Shown here piece by piece: positions 8,177-17,637 of a DNA stretch of 64,000 nucleotides. The position numbers and the translations under genes are program-made. The stretch spans positions 62,001 through 126,000 of the forward strand of contig NZ_JBMSDZ010000001.1 in assembly GCF_049445995.1 (NCBI RefSeq). The letters are read 5' to 3'. The notes below the pieces were generated by a model that saw only the letters and a list, made by a program, of their open reading frames with translations, was not told the DNA's origin and did not search any database. The DNA comes from Dyella_A sp049445995 (GTDB lineage Bacteria > Pseudomonadota > Gammaproteobacteria > Xanthomonadales > Rhodanobacteraceae). Positions within the stretch are counted from its first letter, which is position 1. Every line of letters starts with the position of its first letter.

Positions 8177-10750
8177 ATGAGCCAAGACGATCTCTCCCAG
8201 CACACGCCGCTGATGCGCCAGTACCTCTCGGCGAAGGCGGCGCACCCCGACGTGCTGCTGTTCTTCCGCATGGGCGACTTCTACGAACTGTTCTACGACG
8301 ACGCCCGCAAGGCCGCACGACTGCTGGACATCACGCTGACCCAGCGCGGCGCCTCGGCCGGTGCGCCGATCCCGATGGCCGGCGTGCCCTACCACGCGGT
8401 GGAGAACTACCTGGCTCGGCTGGTGAAGCTGGGCGAGTCGGTGGCGATCTGCGAGCAGATCGGCGATCCGGCGCTGGCCAAGGGCATCGTCGAGCGCAAG
8501 GTGGTGCGCATCGTCACTCCAGGCACGGTGACCGACGCCGCGCTGCTGGAAGAGCGCCGCGACAACCTGCTGCTGGCGATCGCCGCCGGGCCGGGTGGCG
8601 CCTACGGGCTGGCCTGGGTCGATCTGTCCAGCGGCCGCTTCCTGCTCAGCGAAGTGCCCACCGCCGAAGCGCTGGCCGCGGAACTGGCGCGCCTGCAGCC
8701 GGCCGAAACCCTGATCGACGAGAACGTCGCCTGGCCGAAGCTGGTCAGCGCCCTGCCCGGCCTGCGCAAGCGTCCGCCGTGGCACTTCGACAGCGATGCG
8801 GCACGACGCGAACTGAACCGCTTCTTCGGCACCCGCGACCTCGGCGGTTTCGGCGTCGACAAGCTGCCACTGGCGGTGGCCGCGGCCGGCTGCCTGCTCG
8901 GTTACGTCGAGGAAACCCAGAAGAGCGCGCTGCCGCACCTCACCGGCATGGCGGTGGAAAGCGCCAGCGAGACCATCGCGCTGGACGCCGCCACCCGCCG
9001 CAATCTGGAGCTGGACACCCACCCCAGCGGCCGCACCGAACACACCCTGCTCGGCGTGCTCGACGAGACGGTCACGCCGATGGGTGCGCGAGCACTGCGC
9101 CGCTGGCTGAACCGGCCGCTGCGCTCGCGCACCGTGCTGCGCCAGCGCCATCAGGCGCTCGGCCTGCTGATCGACAGCCGGCGCCACCTGAGCCTGCGCG
9201 AGACGCTGCGCGGCATCGGCGACCTGGAACGCATCCTGGCCCGCGTCGCGCTGCGCTCGGCGCGGCCGCGCGACCTCTCCACCCTGCGCGACGGCCTCGC
9301 CGCCGCGCCCGAGCTGCGCGGCCAGATCGCCGCGCTGGACAGCCCGCTGCTGCACGCGCTGGTCGAGCGCATCGGCGACCACGCCGACACCGCCGCCTGG
9401 CTGGCCCGCGCCGTGGTGGCGCAGCCGCCCGCGCTGCAGCGCGACGGCGGCGTCATCGCCGACGGCTACGACGCCGAGCTGGACGAACTGCGCCGCCTGT
9501 CCACCCACGCCGACCAATACCTGGTCGAGCTGGAAGAGCGCGAAAAAGCCGCCAGCGGCATCGCCACGCTCAAGGTCGGCTACAACCGCGTGCACGGCTA
9601 CTACATCGAGATCAGCAAGGGGCAGTCGAACAAGGCGCCCACCCACTACACGCGCCGCCAGACCACCAAGAACGCCGAGCGCTACATCACCGAGGAACTG
9701 AAAACCTTCGAGGACAAGGTGCTTTCGGCCAGGGAGCGTTCGCTGATGCGCGAGCGCGCGCTGTACGAGGAGCTGCTCGACCAGCTCATCGAAAAGCTCG
9801 AACCGCTGAAGGCCGCCGCCGCGGCGATCGCCGAACTGGACGTACTGGCCACCCTGGCCGAGCGTGCCGAGACGCTGGACTGGGCCGCACCCGTCCTCAG
9901 CGACGAGCCCGGCATCGCGATCGAGCGCGGCCGCCACCCGGTGGTGGAGAAGGTGCGCGACGAGCCGTTCGAGCCGAACGACCTGAAGCTCGATGACAGC
10001 CGCCGCATGCTGGTGATCACCGGCCCGAACATGGGCGGTAAATCGACCTACATGCGCCAGAACGCGCTGATCGTGCTGCTCGCCCACATCGGCAGCCACG
10101 TACCGGCCAGCGCGGCGACGATCGGTCCGATCGACCGCATCTTCACCCGCATCGGCGCCGGCGACGATCTCTCGCGCGGCCAGTCCACCTTCATGGTGGA
10201 AATGAGCGAGACGGCCAACATCCTGCACAACGCCACCGAGCACAGCCTGGTGCTGATGGACGAGGTGGGCCGCGGCACCAGCACCTACGACGGCCTCGCG
10301 CTGGCACGCGCCTGCGCCGTGCACCTGGCCACCCACTGCCGCGCCTGGACGCTGTTCGCCACGCACTATTTCGAGTTGACGGAGCTGGCCGGCGAATACC
10401 CCGGCATCGCCAACGTGCACCTGGACGCGGTCGAGTACGGCGACCAACTGGTGTTCATGCACGCGGTGAAGGACGGCCCCGCCAACCGCAGCTTCGGCCT
10501 GCAGGTGGCCGCGCTGGCGGGCCTGCCCAGGGCGGTGATCGCCGACGCACGGCACACCCTCGCCCGGCTGGAAAAAGGCGCGCATCCTGGCGGTTCCGCA
10601 CCGCATCATGACGAGGCCTCGCCGCAGCTGGGGCTGTTCGCCCCACCGGCACCCTCGGCGCTGGAGCAGCGGCTGGCCGACATCGATCCCGACGCCCTCT
10701 CCCCCCGCGAGGCGCTGCAAGAGCTCTACCGGCTCAAGGCGCTGGGCTGA
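8177..10750 (+). CDS. mutS: DNA mismatch repair protein MutS
   Basis: MutS recognises mismatches and small loops and recruits MutL. The 857-aa product has the mismatch-binding motif in domain I (MGDFYELFYDDA, the Phe-x-Glu wedge), connector and lever domains, the clamp, and the ATPase domain with Walker A GPNMGGKSTYMRQ, STFMVEMSE, Walker B LVLMDEVGRGTSTYDG, and a late HYFELTEL. The ATG at 8177 gives the conserved beginning SQHTPLMRQYLSAKAAHPD. It is a single gene, divergently arranged from pncC-recA. Confidence 0.98.
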   Translation: MSQDDLSQHTPLMRQYLSAKAAHPDVLLFFRMGDFYELFYDDARKAARLLDITLTQRGASAGAPIPMAGVPYHAVENYLARLVKLGESVAICEQIGDPALAKGIVERKVVRIVTPGTVTDAALLEERRDNLLLAIAAGPGGAYGLAWVDLSSGRFLLSEVPTAEALAAELARLQPAETLIDENVAWPKLVSALPGLRKRPPWHFDSDAARRELNRFFGTRDLGGFGVDKLPLAVAAAGCLLGYVEETQKSALPHLTGMAVESASETIALDAATRRNLELDTHPSGRTEHTLLGVLDETVTPMGARALRRWLNRPLRSRTVLRQRHQALGLLIDSRRHLSLRETLRGIGDLERILARVALRSARPRDLSTLRDGLAAAPELRGQIAALDSPLLHALVERIGDHADTAAWLARAVVAQPPALQRDGGVIADGYDAELDELRRLSTHADQYLVELEEREKAASGIATLKVGYNRVHGYYIEISKGQSNKAPTHYTRRQTTKNAERYITEELKTFEDKVLSARERSLMRERALYEELLDQLIEKLEPLKAAAAAIAELDVLATLAERAETLDWAAPVLSDEPGIAIERGRHPVVEKVRDEPFEPNDLKLDDSRRMLVITGPNMGGKSTYMRQNALIVLLAHIGSHVPASAATIGPIDRIFTRIGAGDDLSRGQSTFMVEMSETANILHNATEHSLVLMDEVGRGTSTYDGLALARACAVHLATHCRAWTLFATHYFELTELAGEYPGIANVHLDAVEYGDQLVFMHAVKDGPANRSFGLQVAALAGLPRAVIADARHTLARLEKGAHPGGSAPHHDEASPQLGLFAPPAPSALEQRLADIDPDALSPREALQELYRLKALG

Positions 10751-10943
10751 CGGCGACAGTCGCTTCCATCACGCGTCGGGACGAACCTGCGCGTATCGAT
10801 TGGGCCGCCGGCATCGTCGGTCGCTGCGGATGCAGCATAGTGTGCAGCTATCGTTCGAATCGGAACAAACGAATTCCATCGCACCATGGGCGTCTACCGC
10901 TCATCCATGCCTTCCTCGTTTTGTAGTCCGCCGCGGTAGCGAC

Positions 10944-11600
10944 TCAGTACGGCTTGTCGTGCTCGATGGGCGCTGCCACATGCACCACATCGTCGTGCGG
11001 CTCGATCAGCGGACCGATGACGGTGGGCGTCACCATGTGCGGGGCGTCGGCATCAGGCAGCGCCACGTCGGGAATCGCATCGTGCGCGTCGACCTGCTCG
11101 CTGGACAGATCCTGCGGCGGATCGAGGATCGGGTCGCGCGCGGCCAGCCGCCCCGCTTCCACCAGCTGCTGGATGCGGGTGAACACCTCGGCGCGGCCGA
11201 ACGGCTTCTTCATGAAGTCATCGGCGCCGAAGCGCTGCACGTAGAACTGCTCGGTGGCCTGCAGGTTGCCGCTGATCATCACGATGGGAATGCCCTGGGT
11301 GTCCGGCTCGCGGCGCAGCGCGCGCAGCACGGCGAAGCCGTTCATGCCGGGCATCACGATATCCAGGAAGATCAGGCCGGGCTTCTCGCTGCGCGCCATC
11401 GCCAGCGCGGATTCGCCGTCGCCCGCCGCAGACACCTCGTAGCCGTCCTGACTGAGCATCTTGCCGAGCACGGCGCGGATGGTGGGCGAGTCGTCCACTA
11501 CCAGCATGTGCATCCCGCGCGCGGCCTGGATGCGCGGCAGATGCTGCCGACGCTCGTTGCCGCTGCCCAGAAAACGCTTGAACAGATCGAATCCGGACAT
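10944..11600 (-). CDS. response regulator, PilG/PilH-like receiver with acidic tail
   Basis: The 218-aa protein has one receiver domain at about residues 30-145: acidic D36-D37, phospho-acceptor D80 in LIFLDIVMPGMNGF, switch residue in MISG and conserved K132 before Pro. There is no DNA-binding domain. The last 70 residues are Asp/Pro/Val-rich and probably disordered. This layout resembles receiver proteins of the Pil-Chp twitching system (PilG/PilH), but the usual pil/chp neighbours are absent, so the pathway is inferred. It stands alone, convergent with mutS. Confidence 0.8.
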   Translation of the reverse strand: MSGFDLFKRFLGSGNERRQHLPRIQAARGMHMLVVDDSPTIRAVLGKMLSQDGYEVSAAGDGESALAMARSEKPGLIFLDIVMPGMNGFAVLRALRREPDTQGIPIVMISGNLQATEQFYVQRFGADDFMKKPFGRAEVFTRIQQLVEAGRLAARDPILDPPQDLSSEQVDAHDAIPDVALPDADAPHMVTPTVIGPLIEPHDDVVHVAAPIEHDKPY

Positions 11601-11697
11601 GAGCCTTCCCCCGTGTTACCCCGCTCCTAGTCTCGGTGCAGGCGCGCCGCAGCGCAATCGCACATGCCTGTCGCGACTGCGGGGTGTGCGGCGGCGC

Positions 11698-12102
11698 TCA
11701 GACTCCCCCGTGGCCGCCGTGGTCCTTGAACCGGCGCAGCGCGGCACGATCGTGCTTGCCCGGGCGTCCCGCCGGCCGCACCGGCGCACCGGCCAGGCGA
11801 CGCTGCTCGCGCGCCGCCTCGCGTGCGGTCCGGCTGGCCTCGCTCTCGCGATGCAGCGCCTGTGCCACGGGCGCCGGGCCGCGCTGTTCGGACAGTCCCA
11901 GCAGCTCGACTTCCACCGTCTCCCCGCCGCGGCGCACGATCAGTCGATCGCCCACGCGCACCGGGCGCGCGGCCTTGCACGCACCGCCGTTGAGCTGCAC
12001 CTTGCCGCTGCCGATCGCCTGTTTGGCGAGGCCGCGCGTCTTGAAGAAGCGCGCGGCCCACAGCCACACGTCCACGCGTACCTCGGTCAGTTCCAGCGCC
12101 AT
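11698..12102 (-). CDS. hslR: heat-shock protein 15 (S4-domain RNA-binding protein)
   Basis: Hsp15 binds 50S subunits carrying nascent chains and helps recycle stalled ribosomes. The 134-aa product begins with the S4 domain (VRVDVWLWAARFFKTRGLAKQAI, then GKVQLNGG and RPVRVGDRLIV) and ends in a basic tail RPAGRPGKHDRAALRRFK typical of HslR. It follows the AEC transporter gene with a 3-bp gap on the same strand, so the two probably form an operon. Confidence 0.92.
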   Translation of the reverse strand: MALELTEVRVDVWLWAARFFKTRGLAKQAIGSGKVQLNGGACKAARPVRVGDRLIVRRGGETVEVELLGLSEQRGPAPVAQALHRESEASRTAREAAREQRRLAGAPVRPAGRPGKHDRAALRRFKDHGGHGGV

Positions 12103-12105
12103 CGC

Positions 12106-13008
12106 TCAGCTGCCCATCAACGCATTGGCCATCGGCACCGTGGCCAGCGACAGCACGATGCCGGCGCCCAGCACCGTGTTGGCCAGGCGCGGTTCCAGTT
12201 CGTACTGGTCGGCCAGGATCGCCGCCGAGACCATCGGCGCCATCGCCGCCTGCAGCACGCCCACCGACAGCGTCAGGCCGTCCACCCTGAACACCCACCC
12301 CAGCGCCCAGCCGGCCAGCGGCGCCAGCAGCAGCTTCCAGCCGAGGCCGGCCGACAGCGCGCCGAGCTGATCGCGCTCCAGATGCAGCTTGAACTGCAGG
12401 CCCACCGAGAACAGCGCCAGCGGCGTCAGCGTCTGCCCCAGCTGCAGGAACAGATGGTCGAGTGCTTCCGGCCAGCCGCCGGCCATGCCCACCGCGATGC
12501 CGATCAGCAGCGCGATGAAGGCAGGGAACGTGGCGATGCGCCGCACCACCAGCACCGCGCTGGGCTGGCGCCCGGAATACAGCGACGCCACCACGATGCC
12601 GCCAGCAGCCAGCAGCGGAAAACAGCCCAACTGGTCGGCCACCACCGCCAGCGCCAGCCCGGGCTTGCCGTGCATGGCCTGCACCATCGGGTAGCCCATG
12701 AACGAGGTGTTGCCCAGCCCGCACACCAGCGTCAGCGCGCCGATGCGCGCACGCGGCCAGTGCAAGACACGACCGAGCAGCGCAAACAGCAGCCACGCGC
12801 CGAAGAACGTCACCCACATCGTGGCCACGGGAAACCAGATGTGCCGGTTGAAATGCACGCGCGGAATCATCGCCAGCACCAGCGCCGGCAGCGCAATATT
12901 GAGCACCCACCAGTTGAGCCCCTGCACGATGCCCGCCGGCGGACGCGCGAAACGCGCCACCAGCGCCCCCAGCACCAGGCAGACAAACAGCAGCAGCAAC
13001 GCACTCAT
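12106..13008 (-). CDS. AEC-family transporter (auxin efflux carrier type)
   Basis: The product is about 300 aa with ten predicted membrane segments in two halves. The two conserved Asn-containing regions are NWWVLNIALPALVL near the start and GLGNTSFMGYPMV in TM4-5, with a late TPLALFSVGLQF and APMVSAAILADQY. Bacterial members are thought to export small organic anions, but no substrate can be assigned. The ATG at 13008 is preferred to the GTG at 13020. It is divergent from the kinase gene at 13135 and followed closely by hslR. Confidence 0.85.
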   Translation of the reverse strand: MSALLLLFVCLVLGALVARFARPPAGIVQGLNWWVLNIALPALVLAMIPRVHFNRHIWFPVATMWVTFFGAWLLFALLGRVLHWPRARIGALTLVCGLGNTSFMGYPMVQAMHGKPGLALAVVADQLGCFPLLAAGGIVVASLYSGRQPSAVLVVRRIATFPAFIALLIGIAVGMAGGWPEALDHLFLQLGQTLTPLALFSVGLQFKLHLERDQLGALSAGLGWKLLLAPLAGWALGWVFRVDGLTLSVGVLQAAMAPMVSAAILADQYELEPRLANTVLGAGIVLSLATVPMANALMGS

Positions 13009-13134
13009 CGAGGGCAACACACGGCAGCGGGCGGAGCACCATTAGACGCGATGCAGCATGACCGCGGAAGGCCAGAGTCGGGCGCGCGGCGCGCCATCGA
13101 CGATAATCGTGCGCCTGTGTTCCGGCGCGACCCG

Positions 13135-14271
13135 ATGATGACCGACTCCCCCCACCGCGTGCACGGCCTGGCCGGCGACGAGATCGCGCCGGACTGGCCC
13201 GCCCTCACCGGCGACGAGGTGCACGCACTGCTGGACGCGATGCCGCAACTGGTGCCGCCGCGGCGGATCGTCTGGCACAGCCCGCGGCCGCTGTCGGCCG
13301 CCTGCCTGGTACAGACCGGTGGCGGCACGGTGTTCGTGAAGCGCCACCACCGCAGCGTGCGCAGCGCCGCCACGCTGCGCGAAGAGCACGACTTCATCGC
13401 CCATCTGCGTCGCGCCGGCATGCCGCTGGCGCGACTGCTTGCCGACGCGCACGGCGACACCGCCCACGCGCACGGCGACTGGGTGTACGAAGTGCACGAG
13501 CAGGCGGACGGCATCGACCTGTATCGCGAAACCATCTCCTGGTCGCCGCCGACACGACCGGCGCACGCCTTCGCTGCCGGCCAGATGCTTGCGTGCCTGC
13601 ATCGCGCGGCGCAAGGCCATGTGGCCGAACAGCGCAGCACCCACGTGCTGGTGGCACGCAGCGAGCTGGCCACCGCCGCCGATCCCGCGCAGGCCCTCGC
13701 CGCGCAGCTCCACGAACGCCCGGGACTCGCCGACTACCTGCGCGGACGCGACTGGCGCCGCGACCTCGCTGCGCTGTTCGCGCCGTGGCGGCACGCCCAA
13801 CCCGCGCTGGCCCGGCAGCCGCGGCTGTGGACCCACGGCGACTGGCACGTCTCCAACCTGTGCTGGAGCGGCGCGGGCGACGACGCCACGATCACCACCG
13901 TGCTCGATCTCGGGCTGGCCGCCGCCAACTTCGCACTGTTCGACCTGGCCACGGCGATCGAGCGCAACGCGATCGCTTGGCTGGAGCTCGACAGCGGCAA
14001 CGATGCCGTGCATGCCGATATCGCGCTCGCGCTGATCGCCGGCTATCGGCGGCGGCGTCCGCTGGATCGTTCGGACGTCCATCTGCTGGCCGAGCTGCTG
14101 CCCGTGGTGCACGTCGATTTCGCACTGTCGGAAGTGGAGTACTTCCATGCGGCCACCAAAAACCGGCGCGCCGCGGATGTCGCCTACGACACCTTCCTGC
14201 GCGGCCATGCCGCCTGGTTTTCCACGCCGCCCGGGCAGGCCCTGCTGGACGCGATTCGCGCTGCGGCCTGA
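13135..14271 (+). CDS. APH-fold phosphotransferase, possible thiamine or small-molecule kinase
   Basis: The product is 378 aa of the aminoglycoside phosphotransferase/choline kinase fold. N-lobe: GGGTVFVKRHHRSV with the ATP-binding Lys. C-lobe: catalytic Brenner motif WTHGDWHVSNLCW and the metal-binding aspartate in TTVLDLGLA. Two adjacent ATGs (13135, 13138) are possible starts. The substrate cannot be read from sequence. It lies directly upstream of the TPP riboswitch and thiamine-uptake genes on the same strand, which makes a thiamine kinase role worth testing, but it is outside the riboswitch-controlled transcript and could be unrelated. Confidence 0.8.
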   Translation: MMTDSPHRVHGLAGDEIAPDWPALTGDEVHALLDAMPQLVPPRRIVWHSPRPLSAACLVQTGGGTVFVKRHHRSVRSAATLREEHDFIAHLRRAGMPLARLLADAHGDTAHAHGDWVYEVHEQADGIDLYRETISWSPPTRPAHAFAAGQMLACLHRAAQGHVAEQRSTHVLVARSELATAADPAQALAAQLHERPGLADYLRGRDWRRDLAALFAPWRHAQPALARQPRLWTHGDWHVSNLCWSGAGDDATITTVLDLGLAAANFALFDLATAIERNAIAWLELDSGNDAVHADIALALIAGYRRRRPLDRSDVHLLAELLPVVHVDFALSEVEYFHAATKNRRAADVAYDTFLRGHAAWFSTPPGQALLDAIRAAA

Positions 14272-14304
14272 CGCACCGACCGCGTTTCGTGGTTCAATGT
14301 GCGC

Positions 14305-14392
14305 CTTGAAGCGGGGGTGCCCGGCGAAACGCCGGGCTGAGAGAGTCCCTTGGAACCTGATCCGGCCAGTACCGGCGTAGGGAGCTTGCAGC
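14305..14392 (+). promoter_or_regulatory. TPP riboswitch (THI element)
   Basis: The conserved blocks are present in order: GGGGTGCCC, a hairpin CCGGCGAAACGCCGG, GCTGAGAGA, then CCTTGGAACCTGATCCGG and AGTACCGGCGTAGGGA. These are the pyrophosphate- and pyrimidine-sensing elements of the thiamine pyrophosphate aptamer. It lies 70 bp ahead of the TonB-receptor start codon. When TPP is abundant it should repress the receptor-pnuT transcript. No terminator hairpin was seen between it and the start codon, so control of translation is more likely. Confidence 0.97.
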
Positions 14393-14462
14393 ACCTTGGC
14401 GCACGTCCGTGCGTCGTGCGCGCGCCGTCGCTTCGTCCTGCCCTCTTGAGACGACGACGACC

Positions 14463-16667
14463 ATGAATCCCCTGCACCGCCATCCCCTTGCCGCCGCGCT
14501 CGTTTCCACGCTGGCGCTGGCCACTGTTGCGCCGTCGCACGCTGCCGGCGAAACCACACACGACAAGACCCAGGCCAGGCGCCTGGGCGCCGTGCAGGTC
14601 ACCGCGACCACCGACAAGGGCTACCGCGCGGAGAGCTCGCAGGTGGACACCTTCGGCAGCTTCGGCGCCGCGCCGCTGCACGACACGCCGGCCGCCGTCA
14701 CCGTGATCACCCGCGACCAGATCGACGACCGCCAGCCGCGCACGCTCAGCGAACTGGCCCGCGCCGATGCCGCGGTGGGCGACAACTACGCGCCGGTGGG
14801 CTACTACCAGGATCTGGCCATCCGCGGCTTCGTGCTGGATCTGGCCACCGCCTACCGCCTCAACGACATGACCATCAACGGCGAACAGCTCACCCCACTG
14901 GAGGACAAGCAGCGGGTGGAGATCCTCAAGGGCCTGGGCGGCCTGGAGGCCGGCATCGTGGCGCCGGGCGGTCTGGTGAACTACGTCAGCAAGCGCCCGG
15001 CCAACGTGCGCACCGCCACGCTGGGCACCGACTCGCACGGCTCGCGCTACGCCGCGGTGGATATCGGCGGCTGGCTCACCCCCACCTTCGGCGTGCGCGT
15101 GAACGCCGCGCACGAGGACATGCACTCCTACGTGCGGCACACGCCCGGCCGACGCAGCTTCTTCTCGCTGGCCGCCGACTGGAAGATCAGCACCCGCGCC
15201 ACGCTGGAGCTGGACAGCAACTATCAGACCAGCGGCCAGCGCTCGGTGTCCGGCTATCAGCTGCTCGGCGGCACCACGATCCCGGCGCACCCCAGCAACA
15301 CGCGCCTGCTCGGCTACGAGCCGTGGCAGCAGCCGGTGGGCATCCATTCCAGCAACACCACCGCGCGCTTCAACTACCGCTTCGGCGAACAGTGGAGCGC
15401 ACAGCTCTCGGCCGGCCACAGCCACACGGTGATCGACGACAACGTCGCCTTCGCCTACGGCTGCTTCTATGCGCCACAGTGCGCCACCGGCCAGTACCCC
15501 GGCCAGTTCTTCGCGCCCAACGGCGACTACGACATCTACGACTTCCGCAGCCCCGGCGACACCCGCCAGAACGACGAAGTGCGCGCGGTGCTAAAGGGCG
15601 GCTTCGACACCGGCCGCCTCAGTCACGAGGTGAGCCTGGGCGCCAGCGCGTTCCGCCGCACGCTGGACCAGCGCCCCTACGTGTACGACTACGTGGGCAC
15701 CGGCAACATCGATCAGCTCGACCCGCCCTACTTCGCGCCCTCGCCGAACCGGCCCGGTCCCTCGGCACGCACCTTCACCAGCTGGCAGCGCGCGCTGTTC
15801 GCGCTGGACCGCGTGCACTTCGGTGCGCAGTGGCAGCTGTTGGCCGGTGCCCGCTTCGTGCGACTGGACGAGCGCGCCTACGACGGCAGCGGCCTGGTGC
15901 TCCAACGCCACACCCGTCTGGGCAAGACCCTGCCGCAGGCCGCCGTGCTGTGGCAGCCGACCGCCCCGCTCACCGTCTACGCCAGCTACAGCGAGAACCT
16001 GTCGCTGGGCGCCGAGGCGCCGTACTGGACCACCAACGGCGGCGCGATCCTCGCGCCGGTGCATGCGCGCCAGGTCGAGGCCGGCGTGAAGTACGAATGG
16101 AGCGGCGCGCTGAGCCTGCAGGGCGCGCTGTACCGCATCCGCCAGCCCTACCAGTACGCGCAGCCGGACGGCTCGGTCTACGGCTTCACCTTCGTGCAGC
16201 GCGGCCAGCAGGTGCATGCCGGACTGGAGCTCAACGCCGCCGGACGGGTGAGCGACCGCCTGCGCCTCACCGCCAGCGTCAACCTGATCCAGGCCCGCGC
16301 GCGGCACACCGGCACGCCGGCCTATGAAGGCCACCAGATCATCAACGTGCCGCGCCTGCGTTCGGCCGTCTATCTGGATTACCGCCTGCCGGTGGCGGCC
16401 AATATCGGCCTGCTCGGCGGCTGGCGCTACGCCAGCGCCAACCCGGCCACGCCGGACGGTCGCGCCCGCGTGCCGGCCTACCACGTGTTCGACGCCGGCC
16501 TGCGCTACACCACCGACTGGAGCGGTCACCCGATGACCTGGCACCTGAGCGTGGACAACGTGTTCAACCGCTTCTACTGGCGCGACACCGGCGGTGCCTA
16601 CGGCGATACGTACCTGTTCCCGGGGGCGCCGCGACTGGCGCGGCTGTCGGTGACGGTCGGGTTCTGA
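14463..16667 (+). CDS. TonB-dependent outer-membrane receptor, probable thiamine transporter
   Basis: The 734-aa protein has a signal peptide (ALVSTLALATVAPSHA), a plug domain at about residues 60-180 (DTPAAVTVITRDQIDDRQPRTL; VEILKGLGGLEAGIVAPGG) and a 22-strand barrel ending in the aromatic terminal strand RLARLSVTVGF. It uses TonB/ExbBD energy to pull a ligand across the outer membrane. The substrate is inferred from the TPP riboswitch upstream and pnuT 2 bp downstream, an arrangement known in thiamine regulons as omr1-pnuT. The sequence itself resembles siderophore-type receptors, so substrate assignment depends on context. Confidence 0.9.
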   Translation: MNPLHRHPLAAALVSTLALATVAPSHAAGETTHDKTQARRLGAVQVTATTDKGYRAESSQVDTFGSFGAAPLHDTPAAVTVITRDQIDDRQPRTLSELARADAAVGDNYAPVGYYQDLAIRGFVLDLATAYRLNDMTINGEQLTPLEDKQRVEILKGLGGLEAGIVAPGGLVNYVSKRPANVRTATLGTDSHGSRYAAVDIGGWLTPTFGVRVNAAHEDMHSYVRHTPGRRSFFSLAADWKISTRATLELDSNYQTSGQRSVSGYQLLGGTTIPAHPSNTRLLGYEPWQQPVGIHSSNTTARFNYRFGEQWSAQLSAGHSHTVIDDNVAFAYGCFYAPQCATGQYPGQFFAPNGDYDIYDFRSPGDTRQNDEVRAVLKGGFDTGRLSHEVSLGASAFRRTLDQRPYVYDYVGTGNIDQLDPPYFAPSPNRPGPSARTFTSWQRALFALDRVHFGAQWQLLAGARFVRLDERAYDGSGLVLQRHTRLGKTLPQAAVLWQPTAPLTVYASYSENLSLGAEAPYWTTNGGAILAPVHARQVEAGVKYEWSGALSLQGALYRIRQPYQYAQPDGSVYGFTFVQRGQQVHAGLELNAAGRVSDRLRLTASVNLIQARARHTGTPAYEGHQIINVPRLRSAVYLDYRLPVAANIGLLGGWRYASANPATPDGRARVPAYHVFDAGLRYTTDWSGHPMTWHLSVDNVFNRFYWRDTGGAYGDTYLFPGAPRLARLSVTVGF

Positions 16668-16669
16668 GC

Positions 16670-17242
16670 GTGACCCTCGTCGAGCTGGCCGGTGCCTTGA
16701 TCAGTGCCTGGGCGGTGTGGCTCACCGCCCGGCGCCGCCCGTGGTGCTGGCCGGTGGGGCTGGCCTCGGTGCTGCTCTACGGCGGGATCTTCGTCGACGC
16801 CAAGCTTTATTCCGACGCCCTGCTCCAGCTCGCCTTCGCCGGACTCATCGTCTACGGCTGGCGGCGCTGGCTGCGCCATCTCGGCGAGGACGGGCGCGTG
16901 CTGGTGACGCCGCTGCCGTTCGCCGAAGCAACCTGGCACGTCGCCATCGGCACGGCCGGTGCGCTGGCGCTGGGCTACGCGATGCATCGCTGGACCGACG
17001 CCGCGCTGCCCTGGCTCGACGCCGCGCTCACCAGCTTCAGCCTCGTCGCCCAGTGGTGGCAGGGCCGGCGGCACATCGAGGCATGGTGGTTGTGGATCGT
17101 CATCGACGTGATCTACGTGGGCGAATACGTCTACAAGCACCTGCTGATCACCTCGGTGCTGTACGCGGGTTTCATCGTGCTGGCGGCAATGGGTCTGCGC
17201 GCCTGGCGACAAGCCCCGATCGACGCGGCCACGGCGCGATGA
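16670..17242 (+). CDS. pnuT: PnuC-family thiamine transporter PnuT
   Basis: PnuT carries thiamine across the inner membrane by facilitated diffusion, with trapping by phosphorylation. The product is 190 aa with seven to eight membrane helices and the family features WPVGLASVLLYGGIFVDAKLYSD, WLRHL, and FSLVAQWWQGRRHIEAWWLWIVIDVIYVG (binding-site tryptophans). It starts with GTG 2 bp after the receptor stop codon, so it is translationally coupled and under the same TPP riboswitch. The thiamine rather than nicotinamide-riboside assignment comes from that context. Confidence 0.92.
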   Translation: MTLVELAGALISAWAVWLTARRRPWCWPVGLASVLLYGGIFVDAKLYSDALLQLAFAGLIVYGWRRWLRHLGEDGRVLVTPLPFAEATWHVAIGTAGALALGYAMHRWTDAALPWLDAALTSFSLVAQWWQGRRHIEAWWLWIVIDVIYVGEYVYKHLLITSVLYAGFIVLAAMGLRAWRQAPIDAATAR

Positions 17243-17309
17243 CGCAAGCGCCACCCCGTACGCCATGCGAAAATGGCGTCCCCTGTCCACGCATCGTTGT
17301 TTCCCATCC

Positions 17310-17633
17310 ATGAGCAGTTACGACTTCCGCCAGTTCCAGGCCGAACTGGCCGCACTGGACGCGACCAAGGCGAAAGAAAAACCGGTCGAAGCACCCGCGC
17401 CGGCGGCGGCACCCGCGGCACCGAAAAAACGCGGCCGGCCCAGCACCAAGGCAGCCGAGGCCGAGCGCCTGGCGCGCGTGCGCGAGGAGTTCCTGGCCCT
17501 GCGCGCCCGACACGACCTGACCGTGGCCGACGTGGTGGCGTTCTTTCCGGAAGAGGAAGGCATCGCCTACCTGCAATCGCTGCTGGCCCAGCCGCAGCCG
17601 CGCCGGCGTCGACGCAAGGCCGACGCCGAGTAA
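17310..17633 (+). CDS. small basic protein with an AT-hook-like motif
   Basis: The product is 107 aa. After an N-terminal helix (YDFRQFQAELAALDATKAKEK) comes an Ala/Pro stretch, then PKKRGRPSTKAA, an AT-hook-like GRP motif that binds the minor groove in other proteins, then a helical segment with LTVADVVAFFPEEEG and a basic end RRRRRKADAE. The combination suggests a nucleoid-associated or DNA-binding protein, remotely H-NS-like, but no family is recognised. It ends 4 bp from the convergent kdpE-like gene. Confidence 0.7.
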   Translation: MSSYDFRQFQAELAALDATKAKEKPVEAPAPAAAPAAPKKRGRPSTKAAEAERLARVREEFLALRARHDLTVADVVAFFPEEEGIAYLQSLLAQPQPRRRRRKADAE

Positions 17634-17637
17634 GGCT

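Noticed and set aside
7574..10720. 1048-codon minus-strand frame opposite mutS that ends in pncC
   Set aside because: Only the last 170 codons are real (pncC from 8083). The rest is antisense to mutS with shadow composition.
11461..14271. 936-codon plus-strand frame ending in the phosphotransferase
   Set aside because: Codons before 13135 are antisense to hslR and the AEC transporter. Only the part from 13135 has a family match.
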